Part shown: piece after piece, positions 1 through 5,578 of the stretch
How the letters are laid out: every line of letters begins with the position of its first letter
Position numbering within the stretch: the stretch's first letter is position 1
NCBI GenBank assembly: GCA_937925455.1
Contig: CALEWF010000267.1
Location: 1 to 5,913 of the forward strand
Reading direction: 5' to 3'
DNA length: 5,913 nucleotides
Origin: an uncultured Flavobacteriales bacterium
Lineage (GTDB): Bacteria > Bacteroidota > Bacteroidia > CAIKAF01
Program-made: the position numbers and the translations under genes
The notes under the pieces: generated by a model
Told to the model about the DNA's origin: nothing
Database searches by the model: none
The model's input: the letters and a program-made list of their open reading frames with translations, nothing else

Positions 1-1
1 C

Positions 2-1522
2 GGAGTAGCTTTACCATTTACCGAAGGTTTTGAAAATACTACCTTTCCACCTACCGGCTGGGTGAATGAAAATCCGGATAATAATTCCGGAAGTGCATTG
101 TGGGTGCGCACTACTGCAGCCAGTGGATTTGGTAATAGTACGGCTTCTGCTCGGATTGATCATTTATCTCCTTCCACCAGCACAGCAGGACAAGTGGATA
201 ATTTAATTACTCCATATTTAAATTTATCAACGGGTGGTAGTAATCCTCAATTAACCTTTAGTGTAGCTAACGTTCGTTATAATGCTACATATTATGATTC
301 ATTGCTTGTACACATTTCTACTGATTGTGGTAATACCTGGATTCGATTAGCCGGCTATGGAAATAATACCGGGCCAAACCCACTGGCAACAGCCCCCGAC
401 CAAACTACGGCATTTGTGCCAACGGCATCCCAATGGACAACAAAAACTATTGATTTAACCCCCTACGCATCGCAAAATGCTGCTTTAATTAGATTTCAAT
501 TAAAAAGTGGCTGGGGACAAATTACCTATTTAGATGATATTAATATCTCGGCTGCTCCTGTACCCCCTGTGGCTTCATTTACTCCTTCATCCTCCAACAT
601 TTGTGTAGGAAACTCGATCACTTTTACCAATACTTCTACAAACGCAACGTCTTACAACTGGTCATTCCCGGGTGGTTATCCCTCATCAAGCACCTCTACA
701 AACCCTGTAGTAACTTTTAATACAGCTGGTACTTATACAGTTACTTTAACTGCTTCAAACAATGTTGGAACAAGCACTACAACAACAACTATTACCGTCA
801 ATACGTTACCTAACGTTTCTGCCAGCGCTTTGCCATCAACCTCTGTTTGTGCCGGACAATCCATCACACTTACTGGCAGCGGAGCAAGCACATATACCTG
901 GTCAGGCGGTGTGAGCAACGGAACCCCCTTCGTACCAACGGCTTCAGGCACCTACACAGTAACAGGCGTTGATGCTAACGGATGTACCAACTCTGCTTCC
1001 ATTAGCATTACCGTTAATGCCCAACCCAATGTATCCATCAACGCCTCTCCTTCTACTGAAATTTGTATTGGAGAAAGTATCACTTTGTATGGAAGTGGGG
1101 CAAACAGCTATGTATGGTCTGATAATATTCAGAATGGAATTGCATTTGTTCCTCCTGTAAGTGCTACCTACACCGTGATTGGATATGATAATAATGGGTG
1201 CTCAGATACAGCTTTCATTTTTATTAATTTAATCAATTGTACATCAGGAATAAACGAAGAAACACAACTAACTGAAATTTGCTCTATTTATCCTAACCCT
1301 GTATCTAATGAGCTATTTGTCAAATTAGAGAATCGCAATGGAAATGAAATTCAGCAAATTTATCTGCTCACATTACTTGGGCAACATATCGAAATTTCAG
1401 CTATTTCTATCAATAGCAATCTTTGGAAACTTGATATACAATATTTAAGTGCCGGAAATTACTATGTGATAATAAAAACAAACAATAATAAGACCTACGT
1501 AAACAAATTGATTAAAAAATAA
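2..1522 (+). CDS. T9SS-sorted modular surface protein (adhesin-like), 5' end missing
   Basis: The frame is open to the left edge, so the gene is truncated; the GTG at 62 is an internal valine, not the start. There are 506 visible residues. Residues 1-184 look like a cleaved-adhesin/choice-of-anchor J jelly-roll domain: PFTEGFE and FPPTGW near the left edge, DNLITPYLNLS, and a closing YLDDINIS strand. Residues about 187-268 form a PKD domain (SFTP, YNWSFPGG, NTAGTYTVTLTASN). Two Ig-like repeats follow at about 270-341 and 342-413, in exact 72-residue register, each with a cysteine pair and a Y-x-WS motif. Residues 426-506 are a T9SS type A sorting domain (IYPNPVSNELFVKL, then LSAGNYYVIIKT and a basic end, KLIKK). 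Inferred role: export through the outer membrane and display at or release from the surface, possibly for adhesion. An N-terminal catalytic domain upstream of the window cannot be excluded. Domain class is confident; ligand or substrate is unknown. Confidence 0.9.
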   Translation, partial: GVALPFTEGFENTTFPPTGWVNENPDNNSGSALWVRTTAASGFGNSTASARIDHLSPSTSTAGQVDNLITPYLNLSTGGSNPQLTFSVANVRYNATYYDSLLVHISTDCGNTWIRLAGYGNNTGPNPLATAPDQTTAFVPTASQWTTKTIDLTPYASQNAALIRFQLKSGWGQITYLDDINISAAPVPPVASFTPSSSNICVGNSITFTNTSTNATSYNWSFPGGYPSSSTSTNPVVTFNTAGTYTVTLTASNNVGTSTTTTTITVNTLPNVSASALPSTSVCAGQSITLTGSGASTYTWSGGVSNGTPFVPTASGTYTVTGVDANGCTNSASISITVNAQPNVSINASPSTEICIGESITLYGSGANSYVWSDNIQNGIAFVPPVSATYTVIGYDNNGCSDTAFIFINLINCTSGINEETQLTEICSIYPNPVSNELFVKLENRNGNEIQQIYLLTLLGQHIEISAISINSNLWKLDIQYLSAGNYYVIIKTNNNKTYVNKLIKK

Positions 1523-1564
1523 TATGCGGTATCCACTGCATATTATTTTTTAATCAATTTGTTT
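1501..1564. terminator. Perfect 27-bp inverted repeat over the stop codon, likely bidirectional terminator
   Basis: Positions 1501-1527 are the exact reverse complement of 1538-1564. The 10-base loop can add three more pairs (GGT with ACT, one a G-T wobble) around ATCC. The inner part of the stem (AATAATATGC/GCATATTATT) is followed by a run of T and preceded by a run of A, so it could end transcription in both directions. The left arm contains the last six codons and the TAA of the upstream surface protein. It separates that gene from the next operon. The symmetry extends well beyond what a terminator needs. Confidence 0.65.
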
Positions 1565-1607
1565 GGTATTTTTAACCAAAAAACCAGCCCATCTGTTAAT
1601 CAATAAC

Positions 1608-2249
1608 ATGATGGAAACACTAAAGCTAATGCAACCTGAAAAGACCTATACATCAGAAAATCGAACACTGGCGTTATTCGATTTTGATGGTACCATTACC
1701 CACAAAGATTCGATGTTTGCATTTATTCGGTTTGTAAAAGGAAGGTATGGATTCTTTTGGGGAATGGTTCGACTATTTCCTTTACTTCTCGTCAACCGAT
1801 TAGGCTTGATTCCCAATGATAAAGCCAAAGAAAAAATGTTAGCCTTCTTTTTTAAAGGAATGAATTATGGAGAATTTAAACGCTATGGAGAGAGGTTTTG
1901 TGAAGAAAAACTCCCCCAACTATTAAAAACAGCAGCTATTGATAAGATAAATTGGCACCGATCCAAACACCACCGCATCATTGTAGTCTCAGCATCTATT
2001 GAAGAGTGGATTCGGCCATGGACAGACGCTATGGGAATTGAGCTAATATGTACTGAAATGGAAGTTATTGATAATCGGCTAACAGGAAGGTTTTCTACCC
2101 CTAACTGCAATGGCCCCGAAAAATTAAAACGCATAAAACAGCACTTAGATCTAAACGACTATACCATGATCTATGCGTATGGCGACACCAAAGGAGACGA
2201 AGCCATGCTAAGTATTGCCAATAAACCCTTTTATCAGCATTTTGATTAG
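1608..2249 (+). CDS. HAD-IB family phosphatase (SerB-like HAD hydrolase)
   Basis: A 213-residue haloacid-dehalogenase-superfamily hydrolase of subfamily IB. All four HAD motifs are visible: motif I ALFDFDGT (nucleophile D25, acid/base D27), motif II VVSAS (S128), motif III lysine K172 in EKLKR, and motif IV GDTKGDEAM (D193, D197, for magnesium). The chemistry is therefore Mg-dependent phosphomonoester hydrolysis through an aspartyl-phosphate. The cap between motifs I and II has an unusually hydrophobic stretch at about residues 48-68, which may lie against a membrane or an apolar substrate. Start: the frame runs back to a TTG at 1563, but that codon touches the terminator stem, so ATG 1608 (or ATG 1611) is preferred; there is no clear ribosome site. 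It opens a tight operon with a sugar permease 9 bases downstream and a ROK kinase. A sugar phosphate is a possible substrate by context only; phosphoserine or a lipid-linked phosphate are alternatives. Class is certain, substrate is not. Confidence 0.9.
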   Translation: MMETLKLMQPEKTYTSENRTLALFDFDGTITHKDSMFAFIRFVKGRYGFFWGMVRLFPLLLVNRLGLIPNDKAKEKMLAFFFKGMNYGEFKRYGERFCEEKLPQLLKTAAIDKINWHRSKHHRIIVVSASIEEWIRPWTDAMGIELICTEMEVIDNRLTGRFSTPNCNGPEKLKRIKQHLDLNDYTMIYAYGDTKGDEAMLSIANKPFYQHFD

Positions 2250-2258
2250 AAACTATTC

Positions 2259-3896
2259 ATGACCAATCAGCAGCATCATTTTCAATCATCCTTCACCACG
2301 TTAATCTCGGTATTCTTTTTTTGGGGATTTGTTGCAGCATCTAACGGAGTTTTTATTCCTTTTTGTAAACGTTATTTTCAGTTAGATCAATTTCAATCAC
2401 AATTAATTGATGCTGCTTTTTATAGCGCATACTTTTATGGATCGTTATTGCTGTATCTTGGATCATACTTTACGCAAATTGATATTCTTAACAAAATCGG
2501 ATACAAAAACGGGATTATTGCCGGATTGATTATTTCAGTCATAGGGGCTCTTGGTCTGGCAGTTACCAGCTCTTTGCAGCATGCCACCTTTGGCATGGTG
2601 TTGCTTTCCTTTTTTGTAATTGCATTGGGATTTTCATTGCAGCAAACGGCGGCACAACCTTTTGCCATAGCACTTGGAAAGCCTGAAACAGGTGCTCACC
2701 GTCTCAACATGGCCGGTGGTATAAATTCTTTGGGTACATTATTGGGTCCCTTGGTAGTAAGTTTCATTCTTTTTGGCGATTTGAAAGCAGGTGTCCATAC
2801 TGCCACCATTTCCTCCATTAAAGTACTTTATATTTTTTTAGCAGGATTATTTACCCTGGTTAGTGTGATATTCACTATATCTAAAATGCCACGAGTAACT
2901 TCTGATGAAAAAATTGAAAAAAGCCCCAAAGCACTTGCCATTCTTTTGCTAATTGGTGCCGTTTTTCCCGCTATTCTTTTTACCGAACAGATACATAATG
3001 CCACCGGAATTACCAAAACATCGCTGGTATTTGGTGTGCTTGTTTATACCTTGCTTTTACTATTCATTGCCTTAATTATGGCCCGAAAAAATCCAAAGGG
3101 TTGGGGAGCCATGCAGTATCCGCAATTAGTGCTGGGTATGATTGCCATTTTTATTTATGTGGGGGTAGAAGTAACCATTCAAAGCAACATGGGTGCTTTA
3201 TTGAAAAAACCAGAATTTGGGGCTTTTCAGGAAAGCCATATTTCTCACTATATTTCACTGTATTGGGGTAGTTTAATGATTGGTAGATGGACCGGAGCAG
3301 TCAGCGTATTCAATTTTAGTAAACGTATAAAACAATGGCTCACGGTAATCGTTCCCTTAGCTGCTTTTGGATTAATCTTGTTGGTTAATATCATCAAAGG
3401 AAACTCAGTAGAAGAATTTCTTATTTACCCACTTTGTATTGGATTTTTAATCATTGCTTTTTTATACAGCAAAGAGCGGCCGGCCATCATGCTACTTACA
3501 GTTTCAATTTTAGCTACGGCAGCTATGACAATTGGAATATTAACGAATGGAAAATTTGCCACGTTTGCTTTTATCAGTGGAGGGCTTTTTTGCAGCGTAA
3601 TGTGGCCATGTATTTTTGCATTGGCTGTTGCCGGTTTAGGAAAATATACTTCGCAAGGCTCTGCTTTTCTTATCATGATGATTTTAGGAGGAGCATTGAT
3701 ACCACCGGTTCAGGGGGCTATCTGCGATTTTGACCTTACAAACCCTCAAGGTATTGCTGGCATGAGCTATACGCATTTTTCATACATTGTAGCCGTAATT
3801 TGTTTTACTTACCTCATATGGCATACCTGGCAAACTAGCCGGGTATTGAAAAAGCAGGGATTTGATTTCAATAAATCGTCCACTATATCCCATTAA
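2259..3896 (+). CDS. FucP/GluP-type sugar permease (MFS, FHS family), enlarged
   Basis: An inner-membrane major facilitator transporter of the fucose/galactose/glucose:H+ symporter family. Family-typical stretches are FFFWGFVAASNGVFIPF in TM1 (about 15-36), LQQTAAQPFAIALGK (127-141), GGINSLGTLLGP (153-164), the FIYVGVEVTIQS segment (298-309), YWGSLMIGRWTGA (335-347), VMWPCIFALAVAGLGKYTSQG (447-467) and GGALIPPVQG (477-486). At 545 residues it is about 100 longer than E. coli FucP. The extra length falls in two places, about 213-285 between the two halves and about 355-405 after the GRWTG motif; each holds two hydrophobic segments, giving about 16 instead of 12 by eye. It lies 9 bases after the HAD gene and 11 before the ROK kinase, so it is probably co-transcribed. 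Likely cargo is a neutral hexose (glucose, galactose or similar), inferred from family and the kinase neighbour; the exact sugar cannot be read from the sequence. Confidence 0.9.
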   Translation: MTNQQHHFQSSFTTLISVFFFWGFVAASNGVFIPFCKRYFQLDQFQSQLIDAAFYSAYFYGSLLLYLGSYFTQIDILNKIGYKNGIIAGLIISVIGALGLAVTSSLQHATFGMVLLSFFVIALGFSLQQTAAQPFAIALGKPETGAHRLNMAGGINSLGTLLGPLVVSFILFGDLKAGVHTATISSIKVLYIFLAGLFTLVSVIFTISKMPRVTSDEKIEKSPKALAILLLIGAVFPAILFTEQIHNATGITKTSLVFGVLVYTLLLLFIALIMARKNPKGWGAMQYPQLVLGMIAIFIYVGVEVTIQSNMGALLKKPEFGAFQESHISHYISLYWGSLMIGRWTGAVSVFNFSKRIKQWLTVIVPLAAFGLILLVNIIKGNSVEEFLIYPLCIGFLIIAFLYSKERPAIMLLTVSILATAAMTIGILTNGKFATFAFISGGLFCSVMWPCIFALAVAGLGKYTSQGSAFLIMMILGGALIPPVQGAICDFDLTNPQGIAGMSYTHFSYIVAVICFTYLIWHTWQTSRVLKKQGFDFNKSSTISH

Positions 3897-3907
3897 TTTT
3901 ATGTGAA

Positions 3908-4834
3908 ATGAAACTGGCTGCAGGTATTGATATTGGAGGCACCAACATCCTGCTTGGATTGGTCAATGAATCAGGAAAAATCTTGGAGCAATCGTCCTGG
4001 AAAACCTCTTTTTTTAACAATCCCGAAACATGGGTTAATAATGCATCTAACAAACTTGTTGAGTGGTTAAATCAATATCCAAATGCATGTTTTATGGGAG
4101 TAGGCATCGGTGCTCCCAATGGAAATATTCATTCCGGAGCTATTGAGCATGCCCCAAACATGCCTTGGAAAGGAGTTGTGCCCTTAGCTCGTATGTTTCA
4201 AGAAAAATTGTCATGCCAGGTTCTATTAACCAATGATGCAAATGCCGCAGCATTGGGCGAAATGCTTTTTGGAGAAACAAAAAATTGTCGTAATTTTTTA
4301 TACATTACTCTCGGCACTGGGGTAGGAAGCGGTATAGTAGTTGATGGAAAACTGGTATATGGTCATGATGGATTTGCCGGTGAAATTGGACACGTTATAC
4401 TATATCCAGATGGAAGGCCTTGCGGATGCGGTCGAAAGGGTTGTGTAGAAACTTATTGTTCTGCCACAGCTATTAAAACTACTTATGCTGAAATTCTCAA
4501 AAAAAAGAATCTTCCCGAAAATCCAACGGCTGACGCTAAAAACATTTATGAAAGAGCTATGGCAAGCGAAGAATCAGCCATTGAGGCTTTTGAAAAAACG
4601 GGCGAATGGCTGGGATTAGCGCTTGCCAACAGTGTGGCTTATACCAGTCCGGAAAAAATTATCTTGTTTGGTGGGCTTGCACAAGCTGGTAAATTACTTT
4701 TTGAGCCCTTAAAAAAAAGCTTTTATCAAAATTTGTTGTTCAACTACAAAAAAAACAATATCCAAATCCTTCCTTCAAAATTGCCTGAAAGCGATGCGGC
4801 TTTGCTGGGTGCGGCTTCTCTTATTTTAACCTAA
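3908..4834 (+). CDS. ROK family sugar kinase (glucokinase-like)
   Basis: A complete 308-residue ROK kinase, the usual length for the enzyme branch; there is no N-terminal helix-turn-helix, so it is not a NagC/XylR-type repressor. Visible are the N-terminal phosphate loop GIDIGGTN (6-13), the sugar-binding and catalytic stretch LLTNDANAAALGE (106-118, catalytic base D110), the second phosphate loop TLGTGVGSGIV (134-144), the E-x-G-H motif (E159, H162), and the zinc site CGCGRKGCVE (C172, C174, C179, with H162). The FGGLAQAG segment (254-261) is the C-terminal nucleotide-side motif. It would phosphorylate an incoming hexose at O6 with ATP in the cytoplasm; glucose is most likely, with N-acetyl-mannosamine, allose or fructose possible in this family. 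It is the last gene of the HAD-permease-kinase operon, 11 bases after the permease. No intrinsic terminator with a T-run directly follows the stop. Family is certain; sugar choice is inferred. Confidence 0.92.
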   Translation: MKLAAGIDIGGTNILLGLVNESGKILEQSSWKTSFFNNPETWVNNASNKLVEWLNQYPNACFMGVGIGAPNGNIHSGAIEHAPNMPWKGVVPLARMFQEKLSCQVLLTNDANAAALGEMLFGETKNCRNFLYITLGTGVGSGIVVDGKLVYGHDGFAGEIGHVILYPDGRPCGCGRKGCVETYCSATAIKTTYAEILKKKNLPENPTADAKNIYERAMASEESAIEAFEKTGEWLGLALANSVAYTSPEKIILFGGLAQAGKLLFEPLKKSFYQNLLFNYKKNNIQILPSKLPESDAALLGAASLILT

Positions 4835-4960
4835 AATGTCTTATAGCTTTTTCAAGTTATGAAAATCATTTTGTAGGGTGACTACCGCGAGTTCCTCCGC
4901 CTATTGGGAGCAAATTCACCCGCTGCCCCGTCTGCTGCGGATGGAAGTGGAAAGCCCGCA

Positions 4961-5042
4961 GGGGCGAAGCCCACAGGGCACGGGGTGGCGGGGCTGAGGG
5001 CACGAAGACACCGCTACCCCGTGCCCTGTGGGGCTGAGCCCC
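4961..5042. repeat. Long GC-rich inverted repeat (82-base hairpin)
   Basis: Positions 4970-4991 pair with 5011-5032 over 22 base pairs, with a single G-T wobble (4987/5015), around a 19-base loop (4992-5010). Below one bulged G (5033) the helix continues: 4961-4969 pairs with 5034-5042, interrupted only by adjacent G-A and A-G oppositions (4966-4967 against 5036-5037). The wobble and the G-A pair motif favour folding as RNA over a plain DNA palindrome. There is no T-run right after it, so it is not a standard intrinsic terminator. An alternative smaller hairpin, GCCC-GCAG-GGGC (4954-4965), would compete with its base. Confidence 0.75.
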
Positions 5043-5123
5043 GAGGACTTGGAACGGACAGCCCCATGGGCAGCCTGATGATAAAAAATTTATTGAAACA
5101 TAGAGGTTGAAATTTATCTGTGA

Positions 5124-5154
5124 CTACTGTGTAAAAAAATACTTCCTACAGTAG
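5124..5154. repeat. Short inverted repeat upstream of the lipoprotein promoter
   Basis: CTACTGT at 5124-5130 is the reverse complement of ACAGTAG at 5148-5154, with a 17-base A-rich spacer that allows three further pairs (GTA 5131-5133 with TAC 5140-5142). It lies about 18 bases upstream of the promoter-like element at 5172. It could be an operator for a dimeric regulator or a weak hairpin; nothing else supports either, and a 7-base arm can arise by chance. Confidence 0.3.
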
Positions 5155-5171
5155 ATTCAATAAAAAATTTG

Positions 5172-5179
5172 TAGGTTTG
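5172..5179 (+). promoter_or_regulatory. Bacteroidota -7 promoter element (TAnnTTTG)
   Basis: TAGGTTTG at 5172-5179 matches the Bacteroidota sigma-ABfr -7 consensus TAnnTTTG exactly. A convincing TTG-type -33 box at the usual spacing was not seen. Transcription would begin around 5185-5187, on top of the in-frame ATG at 5186, which supports ATG 5198 as the real start and implies a leader of only about a dozen bases. Confidence 0.45.
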
Positions 5180-5197
5180 TATTAAATGATTAAAAAC

Positions 5198-5401
5198 ATG
5201 AAAAGAATATCATTATTAGTAGCATTTTGTATAGCAGTAGGTTTTATTTCTTCATGCAGTAGTGAAGTTTGTGTAAAATGTATAAAATATGATTACAGTG
5301 ACACGGTAGATTTTTGTTCCAGTGAAAAAAGTGAACGAAATAATTTTATGGTAGAATGGATACGTCAGAATTATAATTGTAAGGAAGCAAAGGAACAATA
5401 A
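5198..5401 (+). CDS. Small cysteine-containing lipoprotein of unknown function
   Basis: A 67-residue protein with a classical lipoprotein signal: basic MKR, hydrophobic core to about residue 17, and lipobox ISSC with lipidated Cys20. The mature part would be only 48 residues, hydrophilic, with four further cysteines (C25, C28 as VCVKC; C40; C61) that could form two disulfides in the periplasm or at the outer membrane. No family was recognised; many Bacteroidota encode short lipoproteins of this shape. Start: an in-frame ATG at 5186 would add four residues (MIKN), but 5198 gives a standard signal peptide and better fits the promoter element at 5172-5179. It is a single-gene unit with its own terminator 19 bases downstream, and converges with the minus-strand propeller gene. 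The residues after Cys20 (SSEV) do not match the K/Q-acidic surface export signal described in Bacteroidota, so the surface location is open. Confidence 0.8.
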   Translation: MKRISLLVAFCIAVGFISSCSSEVCVKCIKYDYSDTVDFCSSEKSERNNFMVEWIRQNYNCKEAKEQ

Positions 5402-5578
5402 GTTAAAGAAAATATTACCAAAAAAGGCTGCAGTAGTGCAGCCTTTTTGTTTTTTATCCAGAATTTAAGCAAATGGAACAAACTCAAATGCTAACAAATG
5501 ATTTCATGTGGGTAAATCGCGTTTTAGAAATTGTTTATGCTTTTTTTGTGCATAATCTGAAATTATGAATAATATTCA
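5402..5578. other. Intergenic space between convergent genes
   Basis: Apart from the terminator at 5421-5456 this 177-base space shows little. TTATGC and GCATAA near 5535-5555 frame a T-rich loop, and ATGAAT/ATTCAT at about 5565-5579 forms a weak AT hairpin next to the minus-strand stop codon; neither has a proper T-run for the minus strand. No promoter or gene is supported here. Confidence 0.5.
5421..5456. terminator. Intrinsic terminator, lipoprotein gene
   Basis: A perfect 12-bp stem, AAAAAGGCTGCA (5421-5432) with TGCAGCCTTTTT (5437-5448), closes on a GTAG tetraloop and is followed by G and T6. The core GGCTGCA/TGCAGCC is the GC-rich part. Because it is flanked by A on one side and T on the other, it can also stop minus-strand transcripts arriving from the propeller gene, whose stop codon is about 120 bases away. 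Confidence 0.9.

Larger units (their letters stand above)
4835..5197. other. Gene-free intergenic region with a foreign-looking GC-rich block
   Basis: This 363-base gap between the ROK kinase and the lipoprotein gene holds no credible gene. Its flanks (4835-4880 and 5075-5197) are AT-rich like the rest of the window. Between them sits a GC-rich block, about 4886-5072; hand counting gives 107 G or C in the 150 bases 4921-5070 (71%). The left half of the block (about 4886-4950) has only weak short hairpins; the right half forms the long inverted repeat given separately. The only sizeable frame across it (4904-5110) reads as low-complexity R/G/P/A-rich protein and ends in AT-rich DNA, so it is not annotated. 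It resembles the dispersed GC-rich intergenic elements I associate with Bacteroidota genomes, but that is from memory and unverified. A structured RNA or processed 3' UTR of the operon is the alternative. Confidence 0.6.

Noticed and set aside
733..951. Minus-strand frame of 72 codons
   Set aside because: It lies wholly inside the PKD and Ig-like repeats of the surface protein and is V/L-rich, as produced by antisense of S/T-rich repeats.
1554..1565. Promoter-like TCAATTTG / TTTGTTTG for the sugar operon
   Set aside because: Each lacks the conserved A of TAnnTTTG, no -33 box is at the right distance, and the bases are already accounted for by the palindrome arm.
3434..3733. 99-codon plus-strand frame
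   Set aside because: It is an out-of-frame shadow within the permease gene, whose own frame has clear family motifs here.
4835..4880. Possible intrinsic terminator after the ROK kinase
   Set aside because: Only short imperfect pairings (GTAG/CTAC near 4873-4885, AAAAT/ATTTT near 4862-4872) are present, with no stable GC stem followed by a T-run.
4904..5110. 68-residue plus-strand reading frame across the GC-rich block
   Set aside because: The composition is P/A/G/R-rich as expected of translated GC-rich DNA, it runs through both arms of the hairpin, has no recognisable motif, and ends in AT-rich flanking DNA.
5081..5170. ATAAAAAATTT direct repeat at 5081-5091 and 5160-5170
   Set aside because: It is low-complexity AT sequence that recurs easily in this background, with no associated structure.
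4870..5175. TTTGTAGG direct repeat at 4870-4877 and 5168-5175 as possible target-site duplication of an inserted element
   Set aside because: An 8-base match in about 300 bases is expected by chance, and the copies do not abut the edges of the GC-rich block.
5473..5568. 31-codon mini-ORF between the terminator and the propeller gene
   Set aside because: It is short, has no promoter or ribosome site, no homologue known to me, and sits between two convergent gene ends.
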